Source of the DNA: Humulus lupulus
Lineage: Eukaryota > Streptophyta > Magnoliopsida > Rosales > Cannabaceae
Direction of reading: 5' to 3'
NCBI RefSeq assembly: GCF_963169125.1
Contig: NC_084795.1
Span: 255,993,042 to 256,057,041 of the forward strand
DNA length: 64,000 nucleotides
In this document: one piece after another, positions 34,507-46,086 of the stretch
Numbering within the stretch: position 1 is the first letter of the stretch
Layout of the letters: every line of letters starts with the position of its first letter
Translations under genes and position numbers: made by a program
The notes under the pieces: model-generated
Told to the model about the DNA's origin: nothing
What the model saw: only the letters and a program-made list of their open reading frames with translations
The model's database searches: none

Positions 34507-34726
34507 AAGAAGCATAACCGAGCAGGAGGCACTACCTGTTGAGTTTAGAGATACATGGATGACCCATATTATTAACTATCGCAACCAATGAGTAGTACCC
34601 AGTGATCAGAACAAAGCAAGGAGGTTGGTGAGACAAGCTGCATGATAAATGTTTGTTGAAGGGGTCTTGTACTGATGAGGGTACTCCCTACCACTGCTAA
34701 GGTACATTACACCAGACCAGTCAAAG

Positions 34727-35791
34727 ATGTTAATGATCGAGGTAAACGAGGGGTTTTGTGGAGATCGCGCTGGGGGGCAAAGCCTATCAAATAAAATCTT
34801 AAGGCAAGGATACTTTTGGCCAATGATGAACAAAGAATCGATGGAGTATGTCAGAAGATGCCACAAGTGTCAGATTTTCTCCAAGATACCCCGAGCAGTA
34901 CCTAATGAATTAACACAAATGCAAAGCCCTTGGACCCTTGTTGTATGGGGAATCGACCTGATCGGGAAGCTACCCACAGGAAGGAGAGGAGTCCAATTTG
35001 TTGTTGTAGCCATAGACTACTTCACCAAATGGACTGAAGCAAAACCGTTCGCCACCATCACCTCGAAGAAAGTCTTAGACTTTGTGGTGAAGAATATCAT
35101 ATGTTGATTCGGTCTATTGAAGAAGATAGTCTCAGACAATGGGACTCAATTCGACAATGATATGTTCACCGACTTTTGTACGAGGCATGGAATCACAAAG
35201 AGCTTTTCCTCGGTAGCACACCCCCAAGCTAATGGCCAAGTAGAAGCAGTGGACAAGACTATCAAAGACACTCTGAAGAAAATCCTTGAACAAACCAAAG
35301 GAGCTTGGCCAGAAATACTTCCGGAGGTCCTATGGTCACATCGAACAACGACTCGAACAACAACATGCCATATACCATTCTCTTTGGCGTTTGGGTATGA
35401 ATTCATGTTGCCAGTTGAACTCACTCCTCCATCGCATAGATAAGAGACATATTATCAAGGGAGGAACCATCAACTAATAGAAGAGTCACTCGATTTAATC
35501 GCAGAAAGACAAGAAAAGGAAAGTCTCAAAGTAGCAACACACTAGCGAAAAGTGGCCAGATACTTCAACTCCAGGGTGAAAGATCAAAAATTCCAAGTTG
35601 GAGACTTAGTACTCAGGAGGGTATTCCTAAACACTAAGGACACTGCAACAGGGATACTAGGACCTAATTGGGAAGGGCCATACCTTGTTGAGGAGGTGAT
35701 CCCACCAGAGACATACAAGATAGCTTGGCTAAATGGGGAACTAATAAAAAACTACTGGAATGGCGAACACCTCCACCTATACTATCAGTGA
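34727..35791 (+). pseudogene. Tat integrase, broken
   Basis: Pieces at 34727-35107 (zinc-binding region CHKCQIF, then VVWGIDLIGKLPTGRRG and VVVAIDYFTKWTEA), 35117-35443 (VSDNGTQFDND, SVAHPQANGQVEAVD giving the later D and E) and 35552-35791 (C-terminal GDLVLRRVFLN, GPNWEGPY, WNGEHLHLYYQ, stop). A TGA at 35105 and a TAG near 35443 separate the pieces. The DDE residues are present. Confidence 0.88.
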
Positions 35792-35965
35792 AGTTGTTCA
35801 GCGACGACACAAATTTTAATTTGCAAATGTATTATTTTCGAATTATCTATGTAACAGCGATTGTGTTTATGATGAATGAATGAATTTAATTTCTTAAGTT
35901 TCACTTAATTCTTTAAATTTCTTTCAACGAGGGACTAGTCACTTTAGACCTTTCAACCCCATCAG
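35792..35965 (+). other. Short AT-rich spacer after Tat pol
   Basis: Non-coding start of the 3' region; a CTTTGGATG-free AT-rich stretch with no motif I can name. Confidence 0.4.
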
Positions 35966-36445
35966 ATCATGTTCGATTCTGGTCCTTGAGGGACCTATCG
36001 ACCCATAAGATTCAAACAAGAGACTGGTCCGAGGACCTATCGCCATTATGGATAATGTTTGATCTTGGTTCTTGAGGAACCTATTGACCCATAAGATCCA
36101 AAAAATAAAATGGTTTGAGGACCTGTCGCCATTATGGATCATGTTCGATTGTGGTTCTTGAGGAACCCATCGACCCATAAGATCCAAAAAGAGAGACTGG
36201 TCCTAGGACCTTGTCACCAAATTATTTGATCATGTTCGATCCTACTTCTTGAGAAACCTATCAACCCACATGGTCAACAAGAGAGACCAGTCCTGGACCT
36301 TAACACCAAATTATTTGATCATGTTCGATCCTGGTTCTTGAGAAACCTATCGACCCATACGATCATCAAAAGAGACTGGTCCGAGGACTAGTCACCATTA
36401 TTTGATCATATTCGATCATGGTTCTTGAGAAACCTATCGACCCAT
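35966..36445 (+). repeat. Tandem repeat of 86-91 bp in the Tat 3' region
   Basis: Six copies start at 35966, 36052, 36138, 36229, 36318 and 36405, each beginning ATCATGTTCGAT or a variant and containing CTATCGACCCATAAGATC and GAGACTGGTCC. The sixth copy is interrupted by the insertion at 36446 and continues at 51288. The reverse-strand frame across it is a by-product. Confidence 0.9.
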
Positions 36446-37394
36446 TGTTAGAAAAACATTCAGAGCACACATCGAAATTGGCGTGGTAGGCTCATTTTGT
36501 TTAGGAAAAACAACAATCAAATTTTTTCATTAATCATATAAACAGTTTATATGACCAAGAAAACGACCAGGAAACATTAACATACAATATTATTAATCGT
36601 GCAATAAATATATAATATATTCATATATAACATATAAACACAAAAAATTCAAGAACATATACAATTACCTCTTGAAGCCTATCAAGTGCCCTTGAGTCTT
36701 TTCGTATATTTATCGGTCTTCCTATCCAAAGCTTTAAGCACTCAAACCACGATCTTCCGGAGTGTTCTCTACATCTCAAGATGTGTGTGGGCACATAAAG
36801 AACATGAGTTTGTATTTTTAGGAATCACAAGTATTTCTCAACACATGAGAACTTGGATTATGGTCTGAGAATGGCTAGAATAAAGAAGAAGAAAGAAAGA
36901 TTTTTTGTCTAATAAAAATTCTAAGAACTTTTGTGAATTGCATATGATGTGTGTAGTGTATTTTGTTCACTCTTTTCTCTTTATTTTATATCATATCTAC
37001 AGAGATATTTCTATTACCTTATTATTCCTAATAATAATAATAGTAATATTATAAAATATCATAATGATGATAGGATTTGATTTAGGTAAATATCCAACTT
37101 ACCAAATTTGAAAAATCATTTTCAAATTATTAAATAATTAAATAAAAAAATAAAAACTACACTGATAAAATATCAGTATATGTGGTACACGCATGGCACA
37201 TTCTCTGGACTGTGTCATGCGTGACCCACTATTCTATTTTCAAGGATTTTGCATTTTTTTATTTAATTATTTAATTAAAATCAATCTCCAACAAAATAAT
37301 GTATTTATCTTTTTAAGAAAAAAGATGACAACCATATTTCAAAATTTAAATTTTAAATTTTAAATTCAAAATTCAAATTGATGATCATCATTAT
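36446..37394 (-). mobile_element. Copia-like solo LTR, left part
   Basis: Together with 49983-51282 this forms a ~2.24-kb LTR with ends TGTTAG...CCCAACG and TSDs CCCAT at 36441-36445 and 51283-51287. Read from the right it begins CGTTGGGAATAG, close to the TGTTGG start of copia LTRs. The left part holds no genes. The sequence is split by a complete Tat element inserted at ATTAT (37390-37394). Confidence 0.75.
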
Positions 37395-38211
37395 TGTTGA
37401 CGCCGTTTTTTGTCAACTTAAAATGTAGAGCACGTAAACAGTAAAGAATTATGGCCAGAATAACACAATAAAACAAGGAGAGTTTTTTACGTGGTTCAGC
37501 AGTTAACTCTGCCTAGTCCACGAGTCTTTGTTATTAGAACTTAGGAAATTTCTGGAAATCCTTTAGGGATGAATTCTCCAGAGTTTCTCTCAAGATCACA
37601 AAATTCCAGTCCTTTTCAAAGGTACATGACTTCTCTATTTATAGAGGAAGTCTCAGAATACTATCCCACACGTTTTGGGAAGTTATCCTGTATATTAATA
37701 AATTTAATGGCTTTAAAGTCTGTAACTCCTATATACAAGGAAACGTCCCCAGGGGCGTGTAATCGACTAATAAATATCCCTTTATTGTAGGGAAGTTACA
37801 ACAATAATATCTCTTGAATGCATGGACTGTGTCTCTTCAAGTGACCTATTAAGCCGTTCGAGATCAGCAATCAGCATCATGCCCGTCTAAGTCTCTGAGT
37901 GAAGTACAAGTTGTCTTGTTTTCCCGAAATCAGTTCAGAAAGGGTAAGTACCATCGAGGTCGCCTTACCCCGAGCTCTCACTTATGCCAAGCTCGGGGCA
38001 CTTGATCCGAGGTCATCTGACAATGGACGTACTCCGATATTCTATCTTTCGAGCTTGCAAGAACTTCGAGGCTGCCCATCTTCAAGGTTTCCACCTACTT
38101 TGAAGGCTCGATATCTAGGTTACAAGCACGTATTTTGACTATCGCGAACTCACCCCTGACGGATCCAGCTTTCGAGGTTACAACCTCAAGTCTCGAAATC
38201 TGGGTGTAACA
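37395..38211 (-). mobile_element. 3' LTR of the inner Tat element
   Basis: 817 bp, TGTTGACGCC to GGGTGTAACA. A TATA box (minus CTATAAATAG) lies near 37634-37644. The polypurine tract TTTTGAGGGGGCAAAA (minus) abuts at 38212-38227. Confidence 0.95.
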
Positions 38212-38227
38212 TTTTGCCCCCTCAAAA
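38212..38227 (-). other. Polypurine tract of the inner Tat element
   Basis: Minus-strand TTTTGAGGGGGCAAAA directly upstream of the LTR start TGTTACACC; primes plus-strand DNA synthesis. Confidence 0.85.
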
Positions 38228-38483
38228 GTATTTGTTCGAATCCTATGAGAAGGAAACTTTTAAACTACTTTCTTTGGGAAGCGCACCGTCACACATACTC
38301 GAGTGTGGACACGTGTCAGTTGAGTATTGCTTACTCAAGGTACTCGAGTGCCTTGGTAATCTGCCCACGATCGTTCGCCTGCCACCTTTACGGCACCATC
38401 TTGTCTCATATCCCTGACCGTTGGATTTGATATGGAATCTGGCCAATGGCCCAGATTACTCTTTCTATTAAGATTTCCGATAG

Positions 38484-38495
38484 ACTATATATAAG
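38484..38495 (+). promoter_or_regulatory. TATA box of the antisense gene inside the Tat element
   Basis: ACTATATATAAG lies 270 bp inside the LTR border, on the strand opposite to gag-pol. About 25-30 bp downstream a CTCTTCCTCTCATTTTC pyrimidine-rich start region follows. The spliced leader and the antisense frame lie downstream in the same direction. Confidence 0.65.
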
Positions 38496-38514
38496 ACTCC
38501 AGTCATCCTCTTCC

Positions 38515-41500
38515 TCTCATTTTCACGTTTACCAGAAGAAAAAAGAGAAGAGAAACCCAGAGGCAAGCCCAGAAAGTGTTTGATGTTACATGTTCTCTTG
38601 GCCAAAGAAACAAAGGACCACCAGCTTGTTCGAGACCGTGAGATCATATCTGCAGCCTCTTCTTCAGTCATCTGTTTCTCTGTAACCACCATCTTCAGTG
38701 TGTAAGTATCTGATCTTAACTTTTATGTATATCTTCTTTTTTCTATACGCCAGTTTTTTCCTTTGTTGCTTTTACATTTCTGGGAATGTGCTGGTTTAGT
38801 TTGATATACTAGGATACTTTGATCGATAGATATTAGTTTAGGTTCCCCATTACTGATTTTGAATCTAGTTCAAATGTAGGAAGACCCAAATATGGTCTTT
38901 TTCTGGGTTTTCAAATTTTGGAGGATATATCTTGCACACCAAGATATCGGGTACACAATCTTGATTTTAAAGAATGCACGATACTCAAAAATACCATTTT
39001 TGAATAACCGCCACCTTTTTCCCCGATATTTCGGGATTCTAAAAAATTAGACCCACTTCCCTCCTTTTTCGTGAAGTACACGTTGTGACACTTAATCGTG
39101 TCTCCAGGATCGAACTCATCTTGTATCCAAGCATTTTCGAGCTTGACCCACCAAGATCGTTATTCTTGATTCCTTGCATGCATGGCCCTCACCATTTTTT
39201 CTTTCTTGCTAGATGTCACAGAATCTGGAAAGACGGTGGGGGTCGTTGTTTGCCATCCCATATTCGCCAAAAACTCCGAGCCCGAAGTCGTTGTTTACCC
39301 GGAACCAGCGTCTGATTCGTGACCACGAGCTAGCTCGCGAACAAGAAGAAACTCGAGCTCATTATCGTCGTCAAATCATCGAGGTTATAGAGAAGAAGAG
39401 AAAAATCCTTCGAGAGACTCTTTATCCGGAATCTGACTCAGGGCCCAGACCGATCCCCCTTGATCCCAGGCTAAAAGTGACAAACGCGTACAACCCGGGA
39501 GATCTTTGATTCTCACTGATGGGGGAGCCCTCTACCTCGCAGCCGAGGAGGGAATTTTTTGAGACCGAGCATTATTGGAGCTCGGTTACCTCGCTAGGTC
39601 AGATAAACGATATCCTGGCCTTTCATGGTATAAGATTATCAGGCTCGCTAAGGTGTTGAGCCCCTACCTCCCACAAGTGAAGTTGCCGCGCTCCAGGAGA
39701 TGGAAATCCTGACAACAAGCTGAGATACGCGGCTTGGAGCCAGGAGCACATGAAGGCAGGAGCGATACTGCCTTTGAAGTCTTTCTTCAAGGACTTCACA
39801 AAATTCGTTGGGTTGGCTCCATTCCAGCTCAACACCAATTCTTATAGAGTTATGTCTGCCCTGAGGTCGCTATACCACGAGCTGAAGTGGGAAGGACCAT
39901 CGCCAGAGGAGATCCTGTATCTTTTCTGTTTGAAAAGCAATCCCTCCCGAGCTCAGGGAGGAGACGGCTCTATTATCTCTCGAGCTACCCCAAGGAGAAA
40001 AAGATGTATGAGGATCTTCCCAACCATCCTCCTGACTTTAAGAAGGCCTTCTTCTGGACAGATGGCCTAACTCTGTCTCGATACTACTCGTTCAGACGGA
40101 TTCGTAAGTATCCCAACCTACTTTTTTTCTATGCTCGGACTTTTGTCTATAGGCCCGTATTTAGTTGAAATGTATTTTATTTTCCAGCCAACTATCATCG
40201 TCCTACTCCTATTGACGAGATGAAGGAGCATAGAGAGACTCTGCTCCAACTCCCTTATGGCAGGAGATCCCTCTCATACCTTTTGCATGAAGGCAAGCTC
40301 CGAGCTTACGGGCTCTTGGGAAATGGCCAGTCCACCTCGGATTGGTCCAATAAAAAATATGACCGCTGGGAGCTCGTGCCTTTGCCAACAGGCATCCTCC
40401 CCCCCAGGAGAGAGGTGAGGCCCCCACCTCCAGTTCGCCAAAGGAGCCCGCAATCAGGGAACGAGGCCAACAATGAAGCCTCGAGCTCGGGCTCGGATGA
40501 TCAAGGTACAGTCATCCTAAGCTCGAAAATGTGGTCCCCCTCCCTATTAAAACACAAATCCAATAGGTTAGTATTGTGTGAGGACGATAGAGACCATTTT
40601 TATGTATGGACTTGGGTAGATGAACGGGTTCATAGGTTCGATAGCTAGCTCGGGAAATACGACACTATGTATAGCCTGAACGAGGTATGGAACGAAATAG
40701 CCATCCAATATGGGACCAACGACTATGGGGACCTTTCGAGGTTGACGTCCACCTATAGGGAAGGTACTCCCCCCGCCTCTTCTGAAGATGGAGGAATTTT
40801 ATGGTCTCCGACCTCAAGCTCGGAGGAGAGTTCCAGTTAGGTTTTTCTCCACTTATTATTATTTTTTATATCTTCTACATTTGTTAGCACCATGCTAAAT
40901 CTTGATTGTAACTGTGCAGGTGCCATGGATTCTGACCTTGATGTCGTGCTCGCCAGTGGCGAGGGGGCTCAAAAGAGTAAGCGCCGAAGAGGCTCGCGAA
41001 TGTCAGATCGACCCTCCAAAATCCTCAAGCGCGCTGAGAAGACTCCACCAGCTCCAACTACTACGAGCACAACCGAGGACCCGACTGCCCAGGTCGATGC
41101 ATTCGTCTCGGCCGCATCTGCCGTGCTTCCTCCGGCTACAATTTCTCCAGCACTCAGCCCACCCCCGAAAAAATCCTCAACCTCCAAGTCACTCCTGCCG
41201 TCGGCCCGACCTCACGTTGATGAGTTCGTGCTTGATAGTGCCGCCTAGGCCCACGGAGCTGTAATTGGCTTGGATATCCTCTCTCGGGTGGGTCAGAGTC
41301 TTACGGGATTCGACGTTGAGCACTGGGAGTTTGTGAATAAGGCTTGAGACTGCAGTACTCTTTATGATAAGAGTATTGAACTTACTGCGACGGTAATTTT
41401 TGCAACTTACTTTTAATTGCTTATGTGCCTTGGCTTATGTTCTAATTCAATCTCTTTGTGTTTCAGGCTCTTATTGTCTCGGCTCAGCTTAATTATAAGC

Positions 41501-41961
41501 TGACCAATGAGGTGCACTCGAGCATGTCTTTGGCCCAAAAGTCGAGGAATCTCTAGCTTAAGATGGCTGATGAGCTCAAGGACTCGAAGACAGAGCTTGA
41601 AAAGGCGAATGCTTGGCTTGCAGAGCTGGAGAAGGCTAATGCCAAGCTTGAGGAGGAGAAGGCTGCCACTTTCAAGATAATCGAGAGTGAAAAGGCTCGC
41701 CTCCTTGCCGAGTAAAAAGAGAAGAAGGACAAGGCGGTTGACCAAGCCATGTACAGGATATGGGCTAGCAACGCTGACCTTGATACCAGCTTCCTGGGCT
41801 CTTTCGAGGAAGGATTTGTGGCCAAATGGCAAGCTCGGCTTGACGCGGAGGAGGCTGCTTGGGTTGCTCGGGAGGCTGCTCAGAAGGATAGTCATGCTAT
41901 TCGTCCTGGAAAGTCTAGTGCTGCTGGTGCTGAGAAGGCCAAGGAGACCGCTCCTTCATAA
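38515..41961 (+). pseudogene. Antisense spliced gene of the Tat element (gypsy-type transposon domain plus coiled coil)
   Basis: A gene on the strand opposite to gag-pol. A leader exon ends with GTAAGT at 38702. The next exon starts at the ATG at 39213, right after a TTCTTGCTAG acceptor. Later introns are 40104-40187 (GTAAGT...TTTCCAG) and 41393-41466 (GTAATT...TTTCAG); another acceptor lies at 40919-40920. Product parts: a basic Glu/Arg-rich start; a domain near 39750-40100 (LPLKSFFKDFTKFVGLAPFQL, NSYRVMSAL) resembling the Pfam 'putative gypsy type transposon' family; a Pro/Ser-rich linker; and a Glu/Ala/Lys-rich coiled coil (41467-41961). Stops near 39510, 40648, 41248 and 41555 and a frame change near 39650-39750 make this copy non-functional. 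Extra antisense ORFs are known in Tat-lineage elements; their role is unknown. Confidence 0.75.
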
Positions 41962-42514
41962 ATTTCACTTCGGGGCTGCGTCCCTTTATTTTTGTAATTG
42001 TTTTAATTTATGCCCGGAGGGATGATACAATTTCTTTTTCTTTTTGGTTTTCTTTTAATATATATGCTTTACATTTCTTGGTTTGAAATATTTTGCACAT
42101 TTTATATTAAAGAATCGTGTATGCTTGTTTATTCGCACAAACATAGTTTGGATTTAGGCTCGAGGTTCAATGCATTCACGCACAGTTTGCTCTAATTATC
42201 TGCTTTCGATCTCGTTATTTGTCAAGGTCGGATATTACTTTAACCATGAACCCGAAAGTACTTGTATGGTGTGTAATGCAAAAGGTTTAGTTATATCTTA
42301 TTTTTTAGTTACTTTTTCTCGTCCTCGGTTATCTCTCCGAGGTTATGAGTTTGAAACTATTGTTTTATAAGATACTCCAGCCTCGATCTCGACTTAACTC
42401 GAAGTGGGTTTATGTTCCAACTTACCGTCGATTAGTTTTAGCTGGTTTGCTCCAAACCTATTAAGGTCGTGTTTGGTTTGTAATCCATACACTTATATTT
42501 TAAATCTAGTTCAC
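41962..42514. other. AT-rich stretch between antisense gene and repeat array
   Basis: Probably the 3' end of the antisense transcript. No gene or RNA recognised. Confidence 0.4.
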
Positions 42515-42760
42515 ATATTTGGTTACATCCAAACATTTTTATCTTTTGATAATTTGGTTACGTCCAAACTATCTAAGCTCGCGCATCTGGTTACATCCAA
42601 ACACTTGTATGTTTTTGATAATTCGGTAATATCCAAACTATCTTAGCTCGTGCATTTGGTTATATCCAAACACTTGTATGTTTTTGATAATTCGGTTATA
42701 TCCAAACTATCTTAGCTCACGCATTTGGTTATATCCAAACACTTGTATGTATTTCGTATA
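42515..42760. repeat. 69-bp tandem repeat in the Tat 3' region
   Basis: About 3.5 copies with period 68-69 bp (ACACTTGTATG at 42601, 42670 and 42739, and a variant near 42533). Each has two inverted-looking TTGG..TATCCAAA words. It lies between the end of pol and the antisense gene. Confidence 0.85.
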
Positions 42761-42967
42761 TGTTACTTTGTTTTTTAAGCTGGAGGTATTTATATATACC
42801 AATGATGCCCCCTTAATATCCTATGAATGTGACCATAGGTTATTAGATTAAGAGAGATTGCAAAAATAAACCATATTAGACAAAATAAATCTTTATTTGA
42901 CAAAATCCAAAAGTAGACAAAACAGTACAAATAAACAAGCATGGTTACAGGCAACATCCTTCCTACA

Positions 42968-44283
42968 CTATTCATAGTAAGGTCGTAGGTGTTCGCCATT
43001 CCATGCTCGCGGTACTAGGCTCCCATCCAATCTTGCCAACTTGTAAACACCGGGTCGGATGACTGACTCTATCTGGTAGGGTCCTTCCCAATTTGGCTCG
43101 AGCACGCCGGCTGCTGGATCTCGCGTTGCCAAAAATACACGCCTTAGCACCAAATCTCCCACACCAAATTTTCGATCCCGAACCCTCTTGTTGAAGTACC
43201 TGGTAGCTCGCTGTTGGTATGCAATGTTTCTTAGCTGAGCTTTGTTCCTTCTTTCTTCGATCAGGTCTAGGGTTTCTTCGAGCTGAGTGTGGTTCGAGGC
43301 TTGATCGTAAGTGTGGGCTAGAATTGTAGGAATTTCGACCTTAACTGGCAACATAGCCTCGCAACCGTACGCCAACGAGAACGGGGTATGTCCTGTCGAT
43401 GTTCGGGCCGTAGTCCTATATCCCCATAGGACTTGGGGAAATTCTTCGGGCCATCGTCCTTTTGCTTCTTCCAACTTTTTCTTTAGCGAACTTTTGAGAG
43501 TTTTGTTTACAGCTTCGACCTGGCCATTCGCCTGGGGATGAGCTACCGACAAAAAACTCTTTATTATTCCTTTTTTTTCGCAAAAGTTGGTGAATAGGTC
43601 GCTATCGAACTGGGTTCCATTGTCGGATACAATTTTCCTCGGCATCCTATATCGGCATATAATGTTCTTCACTACAAAGTTAAGGACTTTTTTGGAGGTT
43701 ATAGTTGCTAATGTTTCTGCTTCTGTCCACATCGTGAAGTAGTCTACGGCAACCACCGCGTACTTCACTTTGCCCTTTCCAGTTGGGAGAAAGCCTATGA
43801 GGTCAATTCCCCATACCGCAAATGGCCATGGGGAGGTCATCATGGTCAGCCCGGATGGTGGAGCTCGAGGAATCGTGGAGAATCATTGGCACTTATCACA
43901 CTTCTTTACGTACTCGAAAGAATTTGACTTGATGGTAGGCCAGAAATAACCTTGGCGTATGATTTTCTTGGACAGGCTATGCCCCCCAGTATGGTCTCCA
44001 CAGAACCTTCGTGAATCTCTTCAATGATTTTCTTGGCTTCGGGTGGAGTCACACACCGAAGTAATGGCGTGGAATATCCCCTTCTATATAGCCTTCCATC
44101 CAAAATGGTATAACGGGGGACTTGATACATCAATTTTCGAGCCTGGTTCCAATCTTTCGGAAGGACACCGGTCTTGAGATATTCGACTATCGGAGTCATC
44201 CAGGTAGGCTCGGAATCAATCATACATACGTCTTCCTGCTCTGGCTCGTTAATACTAGGTGCCGAGAGATGTTCAATTGGCAC
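42968..44283 (-). pseudogene. Integrase of the inner Tat element
   Basis: 43843-42968 is an open 291-codon stretch with the integrase core (VWGIDLIGFLPTGKG, AVVAVDYFTMWTEAE, VSDNGTQFDSD, AHPQANGQVEAVN) and the C-terminal part (GDLVLRRVF, EPNWEGPYQIE, AWNGEHLRPYYE), ending in a normal stop. The upstream piece (44283-43906) carries the RNase H-integrase linker and the start of the zinc-binding region. A frame change near 43990-44010 and a stop near 43880 separate them. The D, D, E residues are present. Confidence 0.9.
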
Positions 44284-44361
44284 AACATTTAGCTCATCAT
44301 TCTCGGTGAAAGTAGCGAGCCGAGCTAAGGCATCTGCATTCTAGTTTTGTTCTCGGGGGAC

Positions 44362-46029
44362 CTATTCGATTGCGTAAAACATGAAATGTTCCAACGCTGA
44401 TCTTGCCTTTTCTAAGTAAGCTGCCATTTTCGTGCCACGAGCCTGGTATTCTCCCAAAATTTGGTTAAGTATTAGCTGGGAGTCGCTGTAACAATGTATT
44501 GCTTTAGCATTGAGCTCCTTGGCTATACGAAGTCCCGCCAGTAAAGCCTCGTATTCGACCTCGTTATTTGATGCGTTGAAGTTGAATCTTAAGGCAAAAT
44601 GGAATTTGCTTCCTGCGGGAGTGATCAAAATGACTCCTGCCCCCGATCCATTTTCATTAGATGACCCATCAACGTAAAGTTTCCACAGCTCGTGGGCTGG
44701 GGTTATAACTTCATCGTTGGTCATGCTAATACATTCCACTATAAAGTCTGCCAAGGCTTGTTCCCTAATGGTCGTCCTTGGATGGTAGGTGATCTCGAAT
44801 TGCCTGAGTTCAACCGTCCATTTAAGAAGTCGACCTGAAGCTTCTGGCTTAGACAAGACTTGTCTTAGTGGTTGATCAGTTAATACATGGATGGGGTGTG
44901 CCTGAAAGTAGGGTCGAAGTTTTCGAGATGAATGAATTAAGCTTAGAGCTAGCTTTTCCATCAAGGGGTATCTTGACTCTGCCCCCAGTAATCTTTTACT
45001 GACGTAATATACGGGTATTTGCACCTTTTCTTCCTCTCGTACGAGCACTGCACTTATGGCGTGCTCAGTATTGGCCAGATATAAATATAGCACTTCTCTC
45101 GTAATAGGTTTTGATAGGATAAGGGGTTCTGCGAGGTGTTTTTTAAGCTCCTGGAAGGCCAACTCGCATTCTTCCGTCCATTCAAATTTCTTGCTTCCCC
45201 TCAATAGGTTAAAAAATGCCATAGATTTCGAGATAAACCTACTTAGGGCCGCAATCCTGTCGGTCAAACTTTGGACATCTTTGTGTTTTCGAGGTGAGGG
45301 CATGTTGATCAGGGCCTGGATCTTGTCTGGGTTAGCCTCTATTCCACGAGCGTTTACAATGAAACCCATTAATTTTCCTGAAGATACCCCAAAGGAGCAT
45401 TTATAAGGGTTAAGCTTCATGTTATACTTCCGGAGCACGGCAAAGCATTCTTCGAGATCATCAACATGGTTATTGTTAAGTTGGGACTTGACTAACATGT
45501 CGTCAACATAAACTTCCATGTTGTTCCCTATTTGCTTCGAAAACATCATATTCACGAGCCGCTGGTATGTGGCCCCAACATTTTTGAGCCCGAATGGCAT
45601 GACATTATAACAATATAGCCCTTTGTCCGTTATGAAGCTTGTATGTTCCTGGTCAGGGGAATGCATGGCAATCTGGTTATATCCACAATAGGCATCCATG
45701 AATGACATCAGTCCATGCCCTGCCGTGGCATCCACGAGCTGGTCAATCCGTGGTAAGGGAGAACAATATTTTGGACAGGCCTTATTGAGATCTGAATATT
45801 CGATGCAGGTTCGCCACGTCCCATTGGGCTTCGGGACCAGTACTGAATTGGCTACCCAATCGAGGTAAAAAGCATCCCTAATGAATCGGTTTGCTTTTAA
45901 CCTATCGACTTCCTCTTTCAGTGCCTTCTTTCTATCATCGTCCAGCTGCCTTCGCTTTTGTTGCTTCGGTGGGAAGCTTTTATCGATATTTAACGCGTGG
46001 CTCACAATATTTGGACTTATTCCCACCAT
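44362..46029 (-). pseudogene. Reverse transcriptase and two RNase H domains of the inner Tat element
   Basis: A 555-codon stretch without stops. RT spans about residues 1-260 (VPKPNGTWRTCIEY, DAYCGYNQIAMH, MPFGLKNVGATYQ, catalytic YVDD at 174-177). The Ty3-type RNase H is at about 300-430 (EHAISAVLVREE, YPLMEKLALSLI). The second, archaeal-type RNase H is at 451-555 (YVDGSSNENGSGAG, NEVEYEALLAGL, YSDSQL). Two RNase H domains mark the Tat lineage. Two TAG codons just after residue 555 (near 44360 and 44343) cut it from integrase. The active-site residues I can see are intact. Confidence 0.93.
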
Positions 46030-46086
46030 GTTCGAATGTGACCACGCGAAGACATCCTGGTTTCTCTTCAGAGAACAAATTGATTG

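Noticed and set aside
35939..36187. Minus-strand frame with repeated NRFLKNQ/GPSRTR words
   Set aside because: Translation of the 86-91-bp tandem repeat.
22133..36445. CRISPR-like arrays
   Set aside because: The direct repeats have no unique spacers of even size, and this is eukaryotic DNA; they are minisatellites in retroelements.
45056..45406. Plus-strand frame of 116 codons
   Set aside because: Shadow of the RT/RNase H frame on the other strand; no recognisable features. The same holds for plus-strand frames at 43311, 45881, 46632, 47082 and 47839.
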